A stretch of DNA of 64,000 bases, from the NCBI RefSeq assembly GCF_030143255.1, contig NZ_JARJNR010000012.1:1-64000 (forward strand), read 5' to 3'. The position numbers were made by a program, and so were the translations under genes. Origin of the DNA: Frigidibacter sp. SD6-1 (GTDB lineage: Bacteria; Pseudomonadota; Alphaproteobacteria; Rhodobacterales; Rhodobacteraceae). Below the pieces are notes generated by a model. It did not search any database. It was not told where the DNA came from and saw nothing but the letters and a program-made list of their open reading frames with translations. Positions 51,963-60,608 of the stretch are shown one piece after another (position 1 is the stretch's first letter; each line of letters opens with the position of its first letter).

Positions 51963-53009
51963 TCACTCCGGCTGGTAGCCCGCGATGAGTTGGCGCAGGC
52001 CGACAAGCGCGCCTGCGGCAATTGCCGCAATGGTCACCGGGCCGGACCAGGCCAGGGTTGCAAAGGCGGTCATACCCTGGCCCAAGGAACAGCCCATGGC
52101 GACCACGCCGCCGATCCCCATCAAGGCCGCTCCGCCTACCTGTCGGCCAAGCTCGCGCGGGTCCTCGCAGGCCTCCCACCGGAACAGGCCGCGGATCGTC
52201 GAGCCGATCAGCGAGCCTGCCATCACGCCCACCACCGAGCCGACCGAGAAGGTGATCCCCCCTGCAGTCGAGGTCATCAGGAAGATCAGCGTCCGGCCGA
52301 CGGGCGCGGTGAATGACGGGCCTTCGACAGTTATCTCGCCCAGGCTTTCGGCGGCAAGGTAGGTCGTTCCGACAAAGCACCAGGCGACCGCAAGGCCCGC
52401 TGCAACGCCCCAGGCGATCTGGCGTGGGCTCTGGCGAAGTCCGGCATGGGACAGGCCCCAGATCAGGAAACCCCCGGCTATGGCAACGATCACCACTGCG
52501 GGTGGCAGGCCAAGCTGGCCGAGGTCATGCACAATCCCCTGCGGCCCGGTGGCATCTGGTTGGGGAAACAGCATCACCCGAAGCGGGGCGAGTGGTCCGG
52601 ACAGCGCAATGAAGCCGAAGATCCCCATGACGACCACGACGACCAGCGACCGCAGATCACCCCCGCCAAAGCGCACCAGCGCGCCGAAGCCGCAGTTGCC
52701 CGCCAGGGCCATGCCGTAGCCAAAGACCAGCCCGCCCAGTATGGACCCCAGCGCATTCCACTGGATCGCGTGATAGAAGGTGCCGCCAAGATCGATCCAT
52801 CCGATCATCGCGCCTGCCTGGGTGGTCAGGATCGCGGTCGCCAGCACCACACCCCAAAGCCTGAGCCGGGTCTGGTCGCGGCCGTAGACCGCCGATTCCA
52901 GCGCCCCGAGCGTGCAGAAATCCCCCAACCGCGCCGCAAGGCCCAGGACAAACCCGCCCGCCAGACCGACGAATGCCGCGAGCACCCCGATCGGAACCGA
53001 TTCCAGCAT
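51963..53009 (-). CDS. soxT: YeeE/YedE-family thiosulfate/sulfur transporter (SoxT)
   Basis: A 348-residue membrane protein with about nine helices. Conserved cysteines occur in GDFCTLGALE (about 31), GNCGFGALV and AMGCSLGQG, the YeeE/YedE positions that bind sulfur compounds. GGAGGCGCAG precedes ATG 53009. It lies next to soxR with the same orientation; SoxT-type proteins are linked to thiosulfate uptake in sox loci. The short gap (20 bases) to soxR suggests cotranscription. Confidence 0.85.
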   Translation of the reverse strand: MLESVPIGVLAAFVGLAGGFVLGLAARLGDFCTLGALESAVYGRDQTRLRLWGVVLATAILTTQAGAMIGWIDLGGTFYHAIQWNALGSILGGLVFGYGMALAGNCGFGALVRFGGGDLRSLVVVVVMGIFGFIALSGPLAPLRVMLFPQPDATGPQGIVHDLGQLGLPPAVVIVAIAGGFLIWGLSHAGLRQSPRQIAWGVAAGLAVAWCFVGTTYLAAESLGEITVEGPSFTAPVGRTLIFLMTSTAGGITFSVGSVVGVMAGSLIGSTIRGLFRWEACEDPRELGRQVGGAALMGIGGVVAMGCSLGQGMTAFATLAWSGPVTIAAIAAGALVGLRQLIAGYQPE

Positions 53010-53029
53010 CTGCGCCTCCCTTCGGCCTC

Positions 53030-53386
53030 TCAGCCGCGCTCTGCCAAATATAGCCGCGCCAGGACCTCGATCATCTCGGTGACCTTCGGATCCAACAGCG
53101 AATAGTAGATCGCCTGCCCCTCGCGCCGGGCGCTGACCAGACCCTCCAGCCGCAGCCGCGCAAGTTGCTGGCTGACGATAGCCTGACGCGCGGACAGAAG
53201 GTTTTCAAGCTCGGTCACACTTTTCGGTCCGGTCCGAAGGTGACACAGGATAGTGAGCCGCCCGTCATGGCCCATGGCCTTGAGGAGCGTCGAGGCCTGT
53301 TCGGCAGCCGAAATCAGGTCGGAAAGATCGCAGCCATCTACCGGGCCATCCTGTCCGTTCTGTTTCTGGAAGTCGTCACCTGCCAA
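53030..53386 (-). CDS. soxR: ArsR-family repressor SoxR
   Basis: A winged-helix repressor of about 118 residues. The first helix SDLISAAEQASTLLKAMGHDGRLTILCHL (landmark) requires a start upstream of ATG 53275; TTG 53386 is my choice, but other non-ATG starts are possible. The recognition helix is SARQAIVSQQLARLRLEGLV. Cys in CDLSDL and ILCHL may form the sulfur-sensing pair described for SoxR. It represses the sox genes without thiosulfate. It sits between soxT and soxS. Confidence 0.82.
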   Translation of the reverse strand: MAGDDFQKQNGQDGPVDGCDLSDLISAAEQASTLLKAMGHDGRLTILCHLRTGPKSVTELENLLSARQAIVSQQLARLRLEGLVSARREGQAIYYSLLDPKVTEMIEVLARLYLAERG

Positions 53387-53496
53387 TGCGTCTGCCCCGG
53401 TTTCACCTGACTCCGTTATTGCGTGCGCCCGACGCAAAGGGCAACCCAACTTACTTCTCTTGCCTGCGATTGTCCGGGCAAAGCGGCGCGGCTGCC

Positions 53497-53856
53497 TCAG
53501 TTCTTCCTTGCGTCGGCGATCAATCCGGCCAAGAGAGGCCAGAAGAAATCCTCGCTTACATAGCCCTCGATCCGGCCGGATTCCATCCCGTCCTCGACCA
53601 GCACGAAGGTCGGCGTGAGAACTGGGGGCGAGACAACTGTCAGCCCCTCGGGTAGGGCGGCGCGCAACTGCAGGCGGCGCAGTGGGGCGGCTTTCCCCTC
53701 GGCAGTAAGCGGATACTCGGGCGCGATCTCTTCGTTCCACGCCGCGCAATAGATGCAACCGGGCTGTTCGAACATCAGCAATTGCAAATCGCCAGCCGTC
53801 ACGTCGGCAGGGGTCAGCGCCAATACCGTCAAGGCAAGTCGACCGGGATACGCCAC
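53497..53856 (-). CDS. soxS: Periplasmic thioredoxin-like protein SoxS
   Basis: A 119-residue protein with a GTG start (AGGA upstream) and a short signal peptide (RLALTVLALTPADVTA/GD). The redox motif is EQPGCIYCAAWNEEI. The segment VVSPPVLTPTFVLVEDG carries the cis-Pro loop. In Paracoccus SoxS keeps SoxYZ in an active reduced form. Divergent from soxV. Confidence 0.86.
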   Translation of the reverse strand: MAYPGRLALTVLALTPADVTAGDLQLLMFEQPGCIYCAAWNEEIAPEYPLTAEGKAAPLRRLQLRAALPEGLTVVSPPVLTPTFVLVEDGMESGRIEGYVSEDFFWPLLAGLIADARKN

Positions 53857-53866
53857 GTTGACAGTC

Positions 53867-53886
53867 CTATAGAAACATAGAACTAT
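53867..53886. promoter_or_regulatory. Candidate SoxR operator between soxS and soxV
   Basis: CTATAGAAACATAGAACTAT contains two overlapping inverted repeats, CTAT-N6-ATAG and ATAG-AA-CTAT, in an AT-rich island between divergent sox transcripts. SoxR of Pseudaminobacter is known to bind the soxSV and soxWX intergenic regions. Confidence 0.55.
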
Positions 53887-53941
53887 CGTAATCTACCTTT
53901 GCCCTTCCGGCAAGGCAGCGCTTTCCTCAGGAGGAGGGGCA

Positions 53942-54679
53942 ATGCTGGATATTTCCTTTGGCGGTGCAGCCCTTGCCGGCCTCTTGTCGTTCCTTTCGCC
54001 CTGCATCCTGCCGATGGTGCCGTTCTACCTGTCCTATATGGCGGGCCTAACGGTGCGCGAACTTCGCGACGGCGGCACGATCGCCCCCGGTGCGCGTGGG
54101 CGGCTGGTGGTGCAGGCGCTGGCTTTCGCGCTTGGAGTGACAACGATCTTCGTCCTCCTTGGCCTTGGCGCCACCGCCCTGGGGCGTGGCTTTGCGCAGT
54201 GGAAGGAACCGCTGTCCTACGTTGCCGCCGCGATCCTCATCATGTTCGGCCTGCATTTCCTTGGCGTCTTCCGCATCGGGTTCCTCTACCGCGAGGCGCG
54301 GGTGGACTCGACCGCCAACCCCCGCACCCTCGTCGGCGCCTACGTCATGGGCCTTGCCTTCGGGTTCGGTTGGACTCCCTGCGTCGGACCGGCGCTGGCC
54401 GCGATCCTGATGGTCGCGTCGGGCATGGGCGACCTCTGGCGCGGCGGGGCGCTCCTGCTGGTCTACGGCCTGTCGATGACCCTGCCCTTCGTGCTTGCTG
54501 CCCTCTTCGCAGGGCCTTTCCTCTCGTGGGTCGCCCGGCACCGCGCGCTGGTGCGGTATGTCGAGAAAGCGATGGGCGTAATGCTCATTCTCTTCGGCAT
54601 CTTAATCGCCACCAATACAGTCAACCTCATCGCTGACTGGATGATCCGCGCCTTCGACTGGTCCGCAACCGTGACCTGA
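53942..54679 (+). CDS. soxV: CcdA-like thiol-disulfide transporter SoxV
   Basis: A 245-residue six-helix membrane protein of the CcdA/DsbD-beta family. The two active cysteines are in LSFLSPCILPMVPFYLS (about 23) and GFGWTPCVGPALAAIL (about 145). It moves electrons from cytoplasmic thioredoxin to periplasmic SoxW. GGAGGAGGGGC precedes ATG. Followed by soxW after 11 bases. Confidence 0.92.
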   Translation: MLDISFGGAALAGLLSFLSPCILPMVPFYLSYMAGLTVRELRDGGTIAPGARGRLVVQALAFALGVTTIFVLLGLGATALGRGFAQWKEPLSYVAAAILIMFGLHFLGVFRIGFLYREARVDSTANPRTLVGAYVMGLAFGFGWTPCVGPALAAILMVASGMGDLWRGGALLLVYGLSMTLPFVLAALFAGPFLSWVARHRALVRYVEKAMGVMLILFGILIATNTVNLIADWMIRAFDWSATVT

Positions 54680-54690
54680 AAGGACACCCC

Positions 54691-55254
54691 ATGCTGCGCC
54701 GACTGTTCCTGATTGCTGCCGCCACTCTGGCCCTGCCGGCCTTTGCCGTCGAACTCGGCGATGATGGGTTGCACAAGCCCACCTGGCTACGCGAGACCTT
54801 CAAGGACCTGCGCGAGGACCTGGTCGAGGCTAATGCCGAGGGCAAGCGCCTGCTGCTCAGCTACGAGCAGCGTGGCTGCATCTACTGCACCGAGATGCAC
54901 GAGAAGATCTTCACCGACCCCGCAATCGACAAGCTGATCCGCGATCACTACTTCGTCGTGCAGCTGAACCTCTTCGGCGATGTCGAAGTGACAGACTTCG
55001 ACGGCACCACGCTGTCCGAGAAGGAAATGGCGATGCGCTGGGGCGTAATGTTCACACCAACACTGATCTTCCTGCCGGAAGACGTGGGCGAGGGGGTTTC
55101 GGCCCCCGACGCGGCCGTGGCGATGATGCCGGGGGCTTTCGGCAAGGTTACGACAGAAGCACTGCTGATCTGGGTGCGCGACCACGGTTACGAGGGTGGC
55201 GAGAATTTCCAGAAATTCGTTGCAGAACAGTCGATTAAAGAAACTGACCAGTGA
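54691..55254 (+). CDS. soxW: Periplasmic thioredoxin SoxW
   Basis: A 187-residue thioredoxin-fold protein with a signal peptide (RRLFLIAAATLALPAFA/VELG). The C-x2-C motif is in YEQRGCIYCTEMHEKIF (about 57-60). FTPTLIFLPED carries the cis-Pro. It takes electrons from SoxV and delivers them in the periplasm to the SoxYZ system. Confidence 0.92.
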   Translation: MLRRLFLIAAATLALPAFAVELGDDGLHKPTWLRETFKDLREDLVEANAEGKRLLLSYEQRGCIYCTEMHEKIFTDPAIDKLIRDHYFVVQLNLFGDVEVTDFDGTTLSEKEMAMRWGVMFTPTLIFLPEDVGEGVSAPDAAVAMMPGAFGKVTTEALLIWVRDHGYEGGENFQKFVAEQSIKETDQ

Positions 55255-55279
55255 CTTCGAACACCTAGCAACATATGTA

Positions 55280-55297
55280 TATAGGTTTCCTACTATA
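55280..55297. promoter_or_regulatory. Candidate SoxR operator / promoter upstream of soxX
   Basis: TATAGGTTTCCTACTATA has inverted TATAG/CTATA ends and lies in the only AT-rich stretch of the soxW-soxX gap, 65-82 bases before soxX. It resembles the soxSV site, which on its other strand reads CTATGTTTCTATAG. Confidence 0.5.
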
Positions 55298-55361
55298 TTT
55301 TTCTTGCCCGACGCCCGATTCCCTCGCATAGTCGCAGTCGGACGAATACGGGGAGGATAGG

Positions 55362-55835
55362 ATGAGACGCCAGTTAGGCTTGGTGACAGTGGTCGCGCTG
55401 TCGCTGGCAACACCAGCTCTGACCGAAACCGCACCGAAAGACGTGGTCTTCGATGGCGGCAAGGTCGAAGCGTCCCTGACCGGCGCGCCGGGTGATCCCG
55501 CAAACGGGGTCAAGGTGATGACCACGAACGCGCTTGGCAACTGTGTGGCCTGCCACACCATTGCCGCGCTGCCCGACGTGCAGTTTCCGGGCAATATCGC
55601 GCCACCGCTTGACGGCGTCGCCAGCCGCTGGACCGAGGCGGAACTGCGCGGCATCGTCACGAACGCGAAGATGACCTTCGATGGCAGCTTCATGCCGGCC
55701 TTCTACAAGACCGAAGGCTTTGTCCGGCCCGGCGGAGGCTACAGCGGCAAGGCGCCGGAGGGCGACCTGCCGCCGATCCTGAACGCCCAGCAGATCGAAG
55801 ATGTGGTGGCCTACCTCCTCACCCTCAAAGAATGA
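55362..55835 (+). CDS. soxX: SoxX, c-type cytochrome subunit of SoxXA
   Basis: A 157-residue monohaem cytochrome with a signal peptide (GLVTVVALSLATPALT). Haem motif NCVACHTIA (about 62-66), distal Met probably in GSFMPAFYKTEGF. It joins SoxA to conjugate thiosulfate to SoxY. GGGGAGGATAGG precedes ATG; a promoter-like AT-rich region upstream makes it the start of the soxXYZABCDEF transcript. Confidence 0.94.
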   Translation: MRRQLGLVTVVALSLATPALTETAPKDVVFDGGKVEASLTGAPGDPANGVKVMTTNALGNCVACHTIAALPDVQFPGNIAPPLDGVASRWTEAELRGIVTNAKMTFDGSFMPAFYKTEGFVRPGGGYSGKAPEGDLPPILNAQQIEDVVAYLLTLKE

Positions 55836-55869
55836 CGGGCCAACGGCCCCCCACTGACAGGAGAACCCC

Positions 55870-56289
55870 GTGACCCTTACCAGACGAAAGGCGCTCACTC
55901 TCGGCGTCGGCGGCATTGCCTTCGCCGCGATCCCCGGTCTTTCCGCCGCCGCGACTGTCGAGGAGCTGACCGCCGCCTTCACCGCCGGCGCCGCGCCCGC
56001 GATGGATGGCATCACCCTGACCACCCCGGAAATCGCCGAGAACGGCAACACCGTACCTGTCTCGGTCGATGCGCCCGGCGCGGTCGCCATCATGCTGATG
56101 GCTTCGGGCAACCCAGAACCGGCCGTCGCCACCTTCACCTTCGGCCCCGCCGCCGGTCGCCAGTTCGCCGCCACGCGCATTCGCCTGGCCAAGACCCAGG
56201 ACGTGATCGCGCTGGCCAAAATGGCCGACGGCTCGATCAAGCAGGCGCAATCCACCGTCAAGGTCACCATCGGCGGCTGCGGCGGCTGA
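55870..56289 (+). CDS. soxY: SoxY, sulfur-carrier subunit
   Basis: A 139-residue protein starting GTG with AGGAGAACCCC. Twin-arginine-like TRRKALTLGVGGIAFAAIPG signal. The C-terminal IGGCGG carries the carrier cysteine near residue 137, to which all Sox intermediates are bound. Forms SoxYZ with the next gene (19-base gap). Confidence 0.96.
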   Translation: MTLTRRKALTLGVGGIAFAAIPGLSAAATVEELTAAFTAGAAPAMDGITLTTPEIAENGNTVPVSVDAPGAVAIMLMASGNPEPAVATFTFGPAAGRQFAATRIRLAKTQDVIALAKMADGSIKQAQSTVKVTIGGCGG

Positions 56290-56308
56290 GACATCAAGAG
56301 GAAACACC

Positions 56309-56638
56309 ATGGTCGAAGAAGTCAAACCTCGGGTGAAAGTCCCCAAGTCTGCAGCCGCAGGTGAAGTCGTCACCATCAAGGCCCTGATCTCGCACACGAT
56401 GGAGTCCGGTCAGCGCAAGAACAAGGACGGCAACCTGATCCCGCGCAGGATCATCAACCGCTTCACCTGCGACCTGAACGGCATGAACGTGATCGACGTC
56501 GCCATCGATCCGGCCGTCTCCACCAACCCGTATTTCGAATTCGACGCCAAAGTCGATGCAGCGGGCGAGTTCAAGTTCACCTGGTATGATGACGACGGCT
56601 CTGTCTACGAAGACAAGAAGCCGATCGCGGTCGGCTAA
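56309..56638 (+). CDS. soxZ: SoxZ, partner of SoxY
   Basis: A 109-residue Ig-like protein without its own signal peptide, exported with SoxY. PRVKVPKSAAAGEVVTIKALISHTMESGQRKN and the PYFEFDAKVDAAGEFKFTW region (landmarks) are SoxZ hallmarks. AGAGGAAACACC precedes ATG. Confidence 0.96.
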   Translation: MVEEVKPRVKVPKSAAAGEVVTIKALISHTMESGQRKNKDGNLIPRRIINRFTCDLNGMNVIDVAIDPAVSTNPYFEFDAKVDAAGEFKFTWYDDDGSVYEDKKPIAVG

Positions 56639-56665
56639 CGGTCGGGCCACGGGGAGGAGAAAGCC

Positions 56666-57529
56666 ATGCACCGTAAAGCCACATCATTGGTCGCCCTGAC
56701 CTTCGGCCTCGCCCTCGCGGGCGCGGTTGCGGCCGATCCGGTCGACGACACGCTGGTCGTCGAAACCGAAGACGGGACCATCGAAATGCGGACCAAGGCG
56801 CCCGCGCCGGACCATCTTAAGGATGTGATGGAGTTCGTCTATTCCGGCTGGCACTACCGCGAGGATGAAACCCGCGATCTGCAGCGCGACGATTTCGACA
56901 ATCCCGGGATGGTCTACGTGGACCGCGGGCTCGATCTCTGGAACTCGGCCATCGGCACGGGCGGCGAAAGCTGTGCGGGCTGCCACCAGGGGCCGGAAAC
57001 CATGGCGGGCCTCCGCGCAGTCACCCCGCGCGTCGATGAGAAGACCGGCGCGCTGATGACGGTCGAGAACTACATCGACGCCTGCGTGACCCAGCGGATG
57101 GGCCTTGAGGCCTGGGGTTGGACCGGCAACGAGATGAAGGACATGCTTGCCCTCATCTCGATGCAGTCGCGCGGCCAGACGGTCGACGTCAAGATCGACG
57201 GCGCCGCCGCCCCGTTCTGGGAAAAGGGCAAGGAAATCTACTACACCCGCTTCGGGCAGCTGGAGATGTCCTGCGCCTCTTGCCATGAGGATAACCAGGG
57301 CAATTTCATCCGCGCCGACCACCTGAGCCAGGGCCAGATCAACGGCTTCCCGGTTTACCGGCTCAAGGACGCGGGCATCCTGTCCGCCCAGCAGCGCTTT
57401 GTCGGCTGCGTCCGTGACACCCGGGCGGAAACCTTCAAGCCCAACTCGGACGAGTTCAAGGCGCTGGAGCTTTACGTCGCCTCGCGCGGCAACGGGCTGA
57501 TGGTCGAAGGCGTCTCGGTCCGCCACTGA
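56666..57529 (+). CDS. soxA: SoxA, dihaem cytochrome c subunit of SoxXA
   Basis: A 287-residue protein with a signal peptide (TSLVALTFGLALAGAVAA). Two C-x2-C-H motifs, CAGCHQG (about 106) and SCASCHEDN (about 205), make it the dihaem type as in Paracoccus and Rhodovulum. The ligand/active-site cysteine that is modified to a persulfide is in RFVGCVRDTR (about 250). It catalyses formation of SoxY-thiosulfonate. Confidence 0.95.
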   Translation: MHRKATSLVALTFGLALAGAVAADPVDDTLVVETEDGTIEMRTKAPAPDHLKDVMEFVYSGWHYREDETRDLQRDDFDNPGMVYVDRGLDLWNSAIGTGGESCAGCHQGPETMAGLRAVTPRVDEKTGALMTVENYIDACVTQRMGLEAWGWTGNEMKDMLALISMQSRGQTVDVKIDGAAAPFWEKGKEIYYTRFGQLEMSCASCHEDNQGNFIRADHLSQGQINGFPVYRLKDAGILSAQQRFVGCVRDTRAETFKPNSDEFKALELYVASRGNGLMVEGVSVRH

Positions 57530-57539
57530 CATCCGGGAC

Positions 57540-57559
57540 GGGCGCCCAGACGGGCGCCC
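57540..57559 (+). other. Stem-loop between soxA and soxB
   Basis: GGGCGCCC-AGAC-GGGCGCCC can form an 8-bp stem 10 bases after the soxA stop. It has no T-tract. It lies in the middle of a long operon, so an mRNA-stability or processing element is as likely as partial termination. Confidence 0.4.
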
Positions 57560-57645
57560 CCCGTTCACTGAAAGATCAGGCGTGGACCCTCTCCCGACGT
57601 GCTTGGCGCGGACGGGTTGCCATGCCCTATGACAAGGAGCAGGGG

Positions 57646-59337
57646 ATGATCACCCGGCGCGAATTCCTGCAAGCCTCACTCGCCGCATCGGCCATCTACG
57701 GTGTGTCCGGCTTCGGCAACTGGTCCCGGCTGGCCGCCCAGCAGGCGCTGACCCAGGACCAGCTGTTGCAGTTCGACGATTTCGGCAACGTCACGCTGAT
57801 CCACATCACCGACATCCACGCCCAGCTGAAGCCGATCTGGTTCCGCGAGCCGGAATGGAACATTGGCGTGGGCGAGGCGAAGGGCCAGCCGCCGCATGTC
57901 GTGGGCAAGGCCTTCCAGGAAATGTTCAAGATCGCCCCTAGCTCGCCCGAAGCCTATGCCCTGACCTACGAGGATTTCGCCGCCCTTGGAAAGGCTTACG
58001 GCCGGATGGGCGGGATGGATCGGGTCGCGACCGTAGTAAAGGCGATCCGCGCCGCACGGCCTGACTCGCTGCTTCTGGATGGCGGCGACACCTGGCATGG
58101 CTCGATGACGAGCCTTTTGACCAAGGGCCAGGACGTCGTGAACGTGATGAATGCCCTCGGCGTCGAGGCGATGACCTCGCACTGGGAATGGACGCTTGGC
58201 ACCGAGCGGGTGAAGGAGATCGTCGACAGCCTGCCCTTCCCCTTCCTCGGCGCCAACATCTTCGACGCCGAATGGGATGAACCCGCGTTCGAGCCCTACA
58301 AGATCTTCGAAAAGGCCGGCCTCCGCATTGCCGTCATCGGCCAGGCCTTCCCCTACATGCCGATTGCCAACCCGAAGTGGATGTTCCCCGAATACTCCTT
58401 CGGCATCCGCGAGGAGCGGATGCAGGAAGTCGTGGACGAGGTCCGCGCCGAGGGTGTCGATCTGGTCGTCTGCCTGTCGCACAACGGCTTTGACGTCGAC
58501 AAGAAGATGGCATCCCGCGTCACCGGCATCGACGTGATCCTGACTGGCCACACCCACGACGCGATCCCCGAACCCGTGCTCGTCGGCCAGACCATCCTCA
58601 TCGCCAGCGGAAGCCACGGCAAGTTCGTCAGCCGCGTCGATCTGGACGTGCAGGGCGGCAAGATGATGGGCTTCCGCCACAAGCTGATCCCGATCTTCTC
58701 GGACGTGATCACCCCCGACGCGGACATGGCCGCGCTCATCGACGCCGAACGCGCGCCCTTCAAGGCGCAGCTTGAGGAGAAGATCGGCACGACCGAAAGC
58801 CTCCTCTACCGCCGCGGCAACTTCCAGGGCACCTGGGACGACCTGATCTGCAACGCAGTCCGGTCCGAGCGCGACACCCAGATCGCGCTGTCCCCCGGCG
58901 TCCGCTGGGGCGCCTCGCTTCTGCCCGGCGACCCGATCACGCGCGAGGACATCCACAACGTCACCTCGATGACCTACGGCCAGGTCTATCGCACCGAGAT
59001 GACCGGCGAGACGCTGAAGACGGTCCTCGAAGACGTGGCCGACAACATCTTCAACCCCGACCCCTACTACCAGCAGGGCGGCGACATGGTCCGCATCGGC
59101 GGCATGGGCTTTTCCTGCGACGTGTCAAAGGACATCGGTAACCGGATCAGCGAGATGGTGCTTCTGGACACGGGCGAGGCAATCGATCCCGCCAAGTCCT
59201 ACACCGTCGGCGGCTGGGCTTCGGTCAACGAAGGCACCGAAGGCCCGCAGATCTGGGACGTCGTCGAAGCGCATATCAAGAAGCTCGGCACAGTCCGGCT
59301 TGAACCCAACTCCTCGGTCAAAGCGACCGGGATCTGA
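57646..59337 (+). CDS. soxB: SoxB, thiosulfohydrolase (dimanganese)
   Basis: A 563-residue protein. ATG 57646 is preferred over 57622 because AAGGAG sits 6 bases upstream and MITRREFLQASLAASAIYG is a Tat signal directly at the N terminus. Metal motifs are HITDIHAQL, LLDGGDTWHGS, SHWEWTLG (GNHE-like), LSHNGFDVD and LTGHTHDAI. Family relatives are 5'-nucleotidases. It hydrolyses SoxY-bound sulfone to sulfate. Length agrees with SoxB (about 560). Confidence 0.95.
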   Translation: MITRREFLQASLAASAIYGVSGFGNWSRLAAQQALTQDQLLQFDDFGNVTLIHITDIHAQLKPIWFREPEWNIGVGEAKGQPPHVVGKAFQEMFKIAPSSPEAYALTYEDFAALGKAYGRMGGMDRVATVVKAIRAARPDSLLLDGGDTWHGSMTSLLTKGQDVVNVMNALGVEAMTSHWEWTLGTERVKEIVDSLPFPFLGANIFDAEWDEPAFEPYKIFEKAGLRIAVIGQAFPYMPIANPKWMFPEYSFGIREERMQEVVDEVRAEGVDLVVCLSHNGFDVDKKMASRVTGIDVILTGHTHDAIPEPVLVGQTILIASGSHGKFVSRVDLDVQGGKMMGFRHKLIPIFSDVITPDADMAALIDAERAPFKAQLEEKIGTTESLLYRRGNFQGTWDDLICNAVRSERDTQIALSPGVRWGASLLPGDPITREDIHNVTSMTYGQVYRTEMTGETLKTVLEDVADNIFNPDPYYQQGGDMVRIGGMGFSCDVSKDIGNRISEMVLLDTGEAIDPAKSYTVGGWASVNEGTEGPQIWDVVEAHIKKLGTVRLEPNSSVKATGI

Positions 59338-59354
59338 ACAGGAGCGTTCGCCAG

Positions 59355-60608
59355 ATGACCGACGAACCCACACGCCGCGCCTTCCTTGCGGGCACCGCAG
59401 CCGCAGGCGCAGGCCTTGTCGCAACCGCCGCGACGGCCCAGACGGCCGACCCCCTGATCACCGAGGTCCAGGAATGGGCCTCGGTCTTCGGCGACGCGGT
59501 CGATGCCACGCCTTACGGGATGCCGATCGAGTTCGAATCCCACGTCGTCCGCCGCAATGTCGAATGGCTGACCGAAAGCACCGCGTCCTCGATCAACTTC
59601 ACGCCTATCCACGCGCTGGAAGGCACGATCACCCCGCAGGGCTGCGCGTTCGAGCGCCACCATTCCGGCGCGATCAAGCTGTCCAAGCAGGACTACCGAT
59701 TGATGATCAACGGCCTCGTGGACCGCGAACTGGTGTTCACCTACGAAGACCTCCTCCGCTTCCCGCGCCAGATTTCCATCGCCTTCTGCGAATGTGCTGC
59801 GAACGGCGGAATGGAATGGGGCGGCGCGCAGCTGGAGGGCTGCCAGTTCACTCAAGGCATGATCCACAACATGGAATACACTGGGGTCATGCTGCGCGAC
59901 CTCCTCGCCGAGGCGGGGGTCAAGCCGGAAGGCAAGTGGATCTATGTCGAAGGGGCGGATGCCTCGTCGAACGGCCGTTCGATCCCGCTGGAAAAGGCGC
60001 TGGACGACGTGATGGTCGCCTTCTTCGCCAATGGCGAGGCGCTGCGCAAGGAACACGGCTATCCGGTCCGCCTGGTCGTTCCGGGCTGGGAAGGCAACAT
60101 GTGGGTCAAGTGGCTGCGCCGGATCGGGGTCTATGACCAAGCCGTCGAAGGCCGCGAGGAGACCTCGAAATACACCGACCTGATGCCTGATGGCCGGGCG
60201 CGGAAGTGGACGTGGGTGATGGACGCGAAATCCGTCATCACTTCGCCCTCGCCGCAGGCCCCGATCCGCCACGGCAAGGGTCCGCTGGTCATCACTGGCC
60301 TCGCGTGGTCCGGTCACGGCAAGATCACCCGCGTCGACATATCGACCGATGGCGGCAACAGCTGGACTCCCGCCCGCATCACCGGCGAGGCGCGGCCCAA
60401 GGCGCTGACCCGCTTCCACTACGACATGAACTGGGACGGGTCCGAGATGTTCATCATGTCCCGCGCCACGGACGAGACTGGCTATGTCCAGCCGACCAAG
60501 CAGGCCCTGCGCGACATTCGCGGGCTGAACAACGTCTACCACAACAACGGCATCCAGGTCTGGTGGGTGCGCGCCGACGGAGAGGTCGAGAATGTCGAAA
60601 TCGCTTGA
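59355..60608 (+). CDS. soxC: SoxC, molybdenum subunit of sulfane dehydrogenase
   Basis: A 417-residue sulfite-oxidase-fold protein with a Tat signal ([18 protein letters not shown]). The Mo-ligand cysteine lies in [16 protein letters not shown] (about 138). The molybdopterin domain is followed by a dimerisation domain (about 300-400). With SoxD it oxidises SoxY-bound sulfane sulfur. AGGAGCG precedes ATG. It overlaps soxD by 17 bases. Confidence 0.95.
   Translation: MTDEPTRRAFLAGTAAAGAGLVATAATAQTADPLITEVQEWASVFGDAVDATPYGMPIEFESHVVRRNVEWLTESTASSINFTPIHALEGTITPQGCAFERHHSGAIKLSKQDYRLMINGLVDRELVFTYEDLLRFPRQISIAFCECAANGGMEWGGAQLEGCQFTQGMIHNMEYTGVMLRDLLAEAGVKPEGKWIYVEGADASSNGRSIPLEKALDDVMVAFFANGEALRKEHGYPVRLVVPGWEGNMWVKWLRRIGVYDQAVEGREETSKYTDLMPDGRARKWTWVMDAKSVITSPSPQAPIRHGKGPLVITGLAWSGHGKITRVDISTDGGNSWTPARITGEARPKALTRFHYDMNWDGSEMFIMSRATDETGYVQPTKQALRDIRGLNNVYHNNGIQVWWVRADGEVENVEIA

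Noticed and set aside
51626-52030. 134-codon minus-strand frame before soxT
   Set aside because: Overlaps soxT, has no recognisable domain or ribosome site, and looks like decayed DNA.
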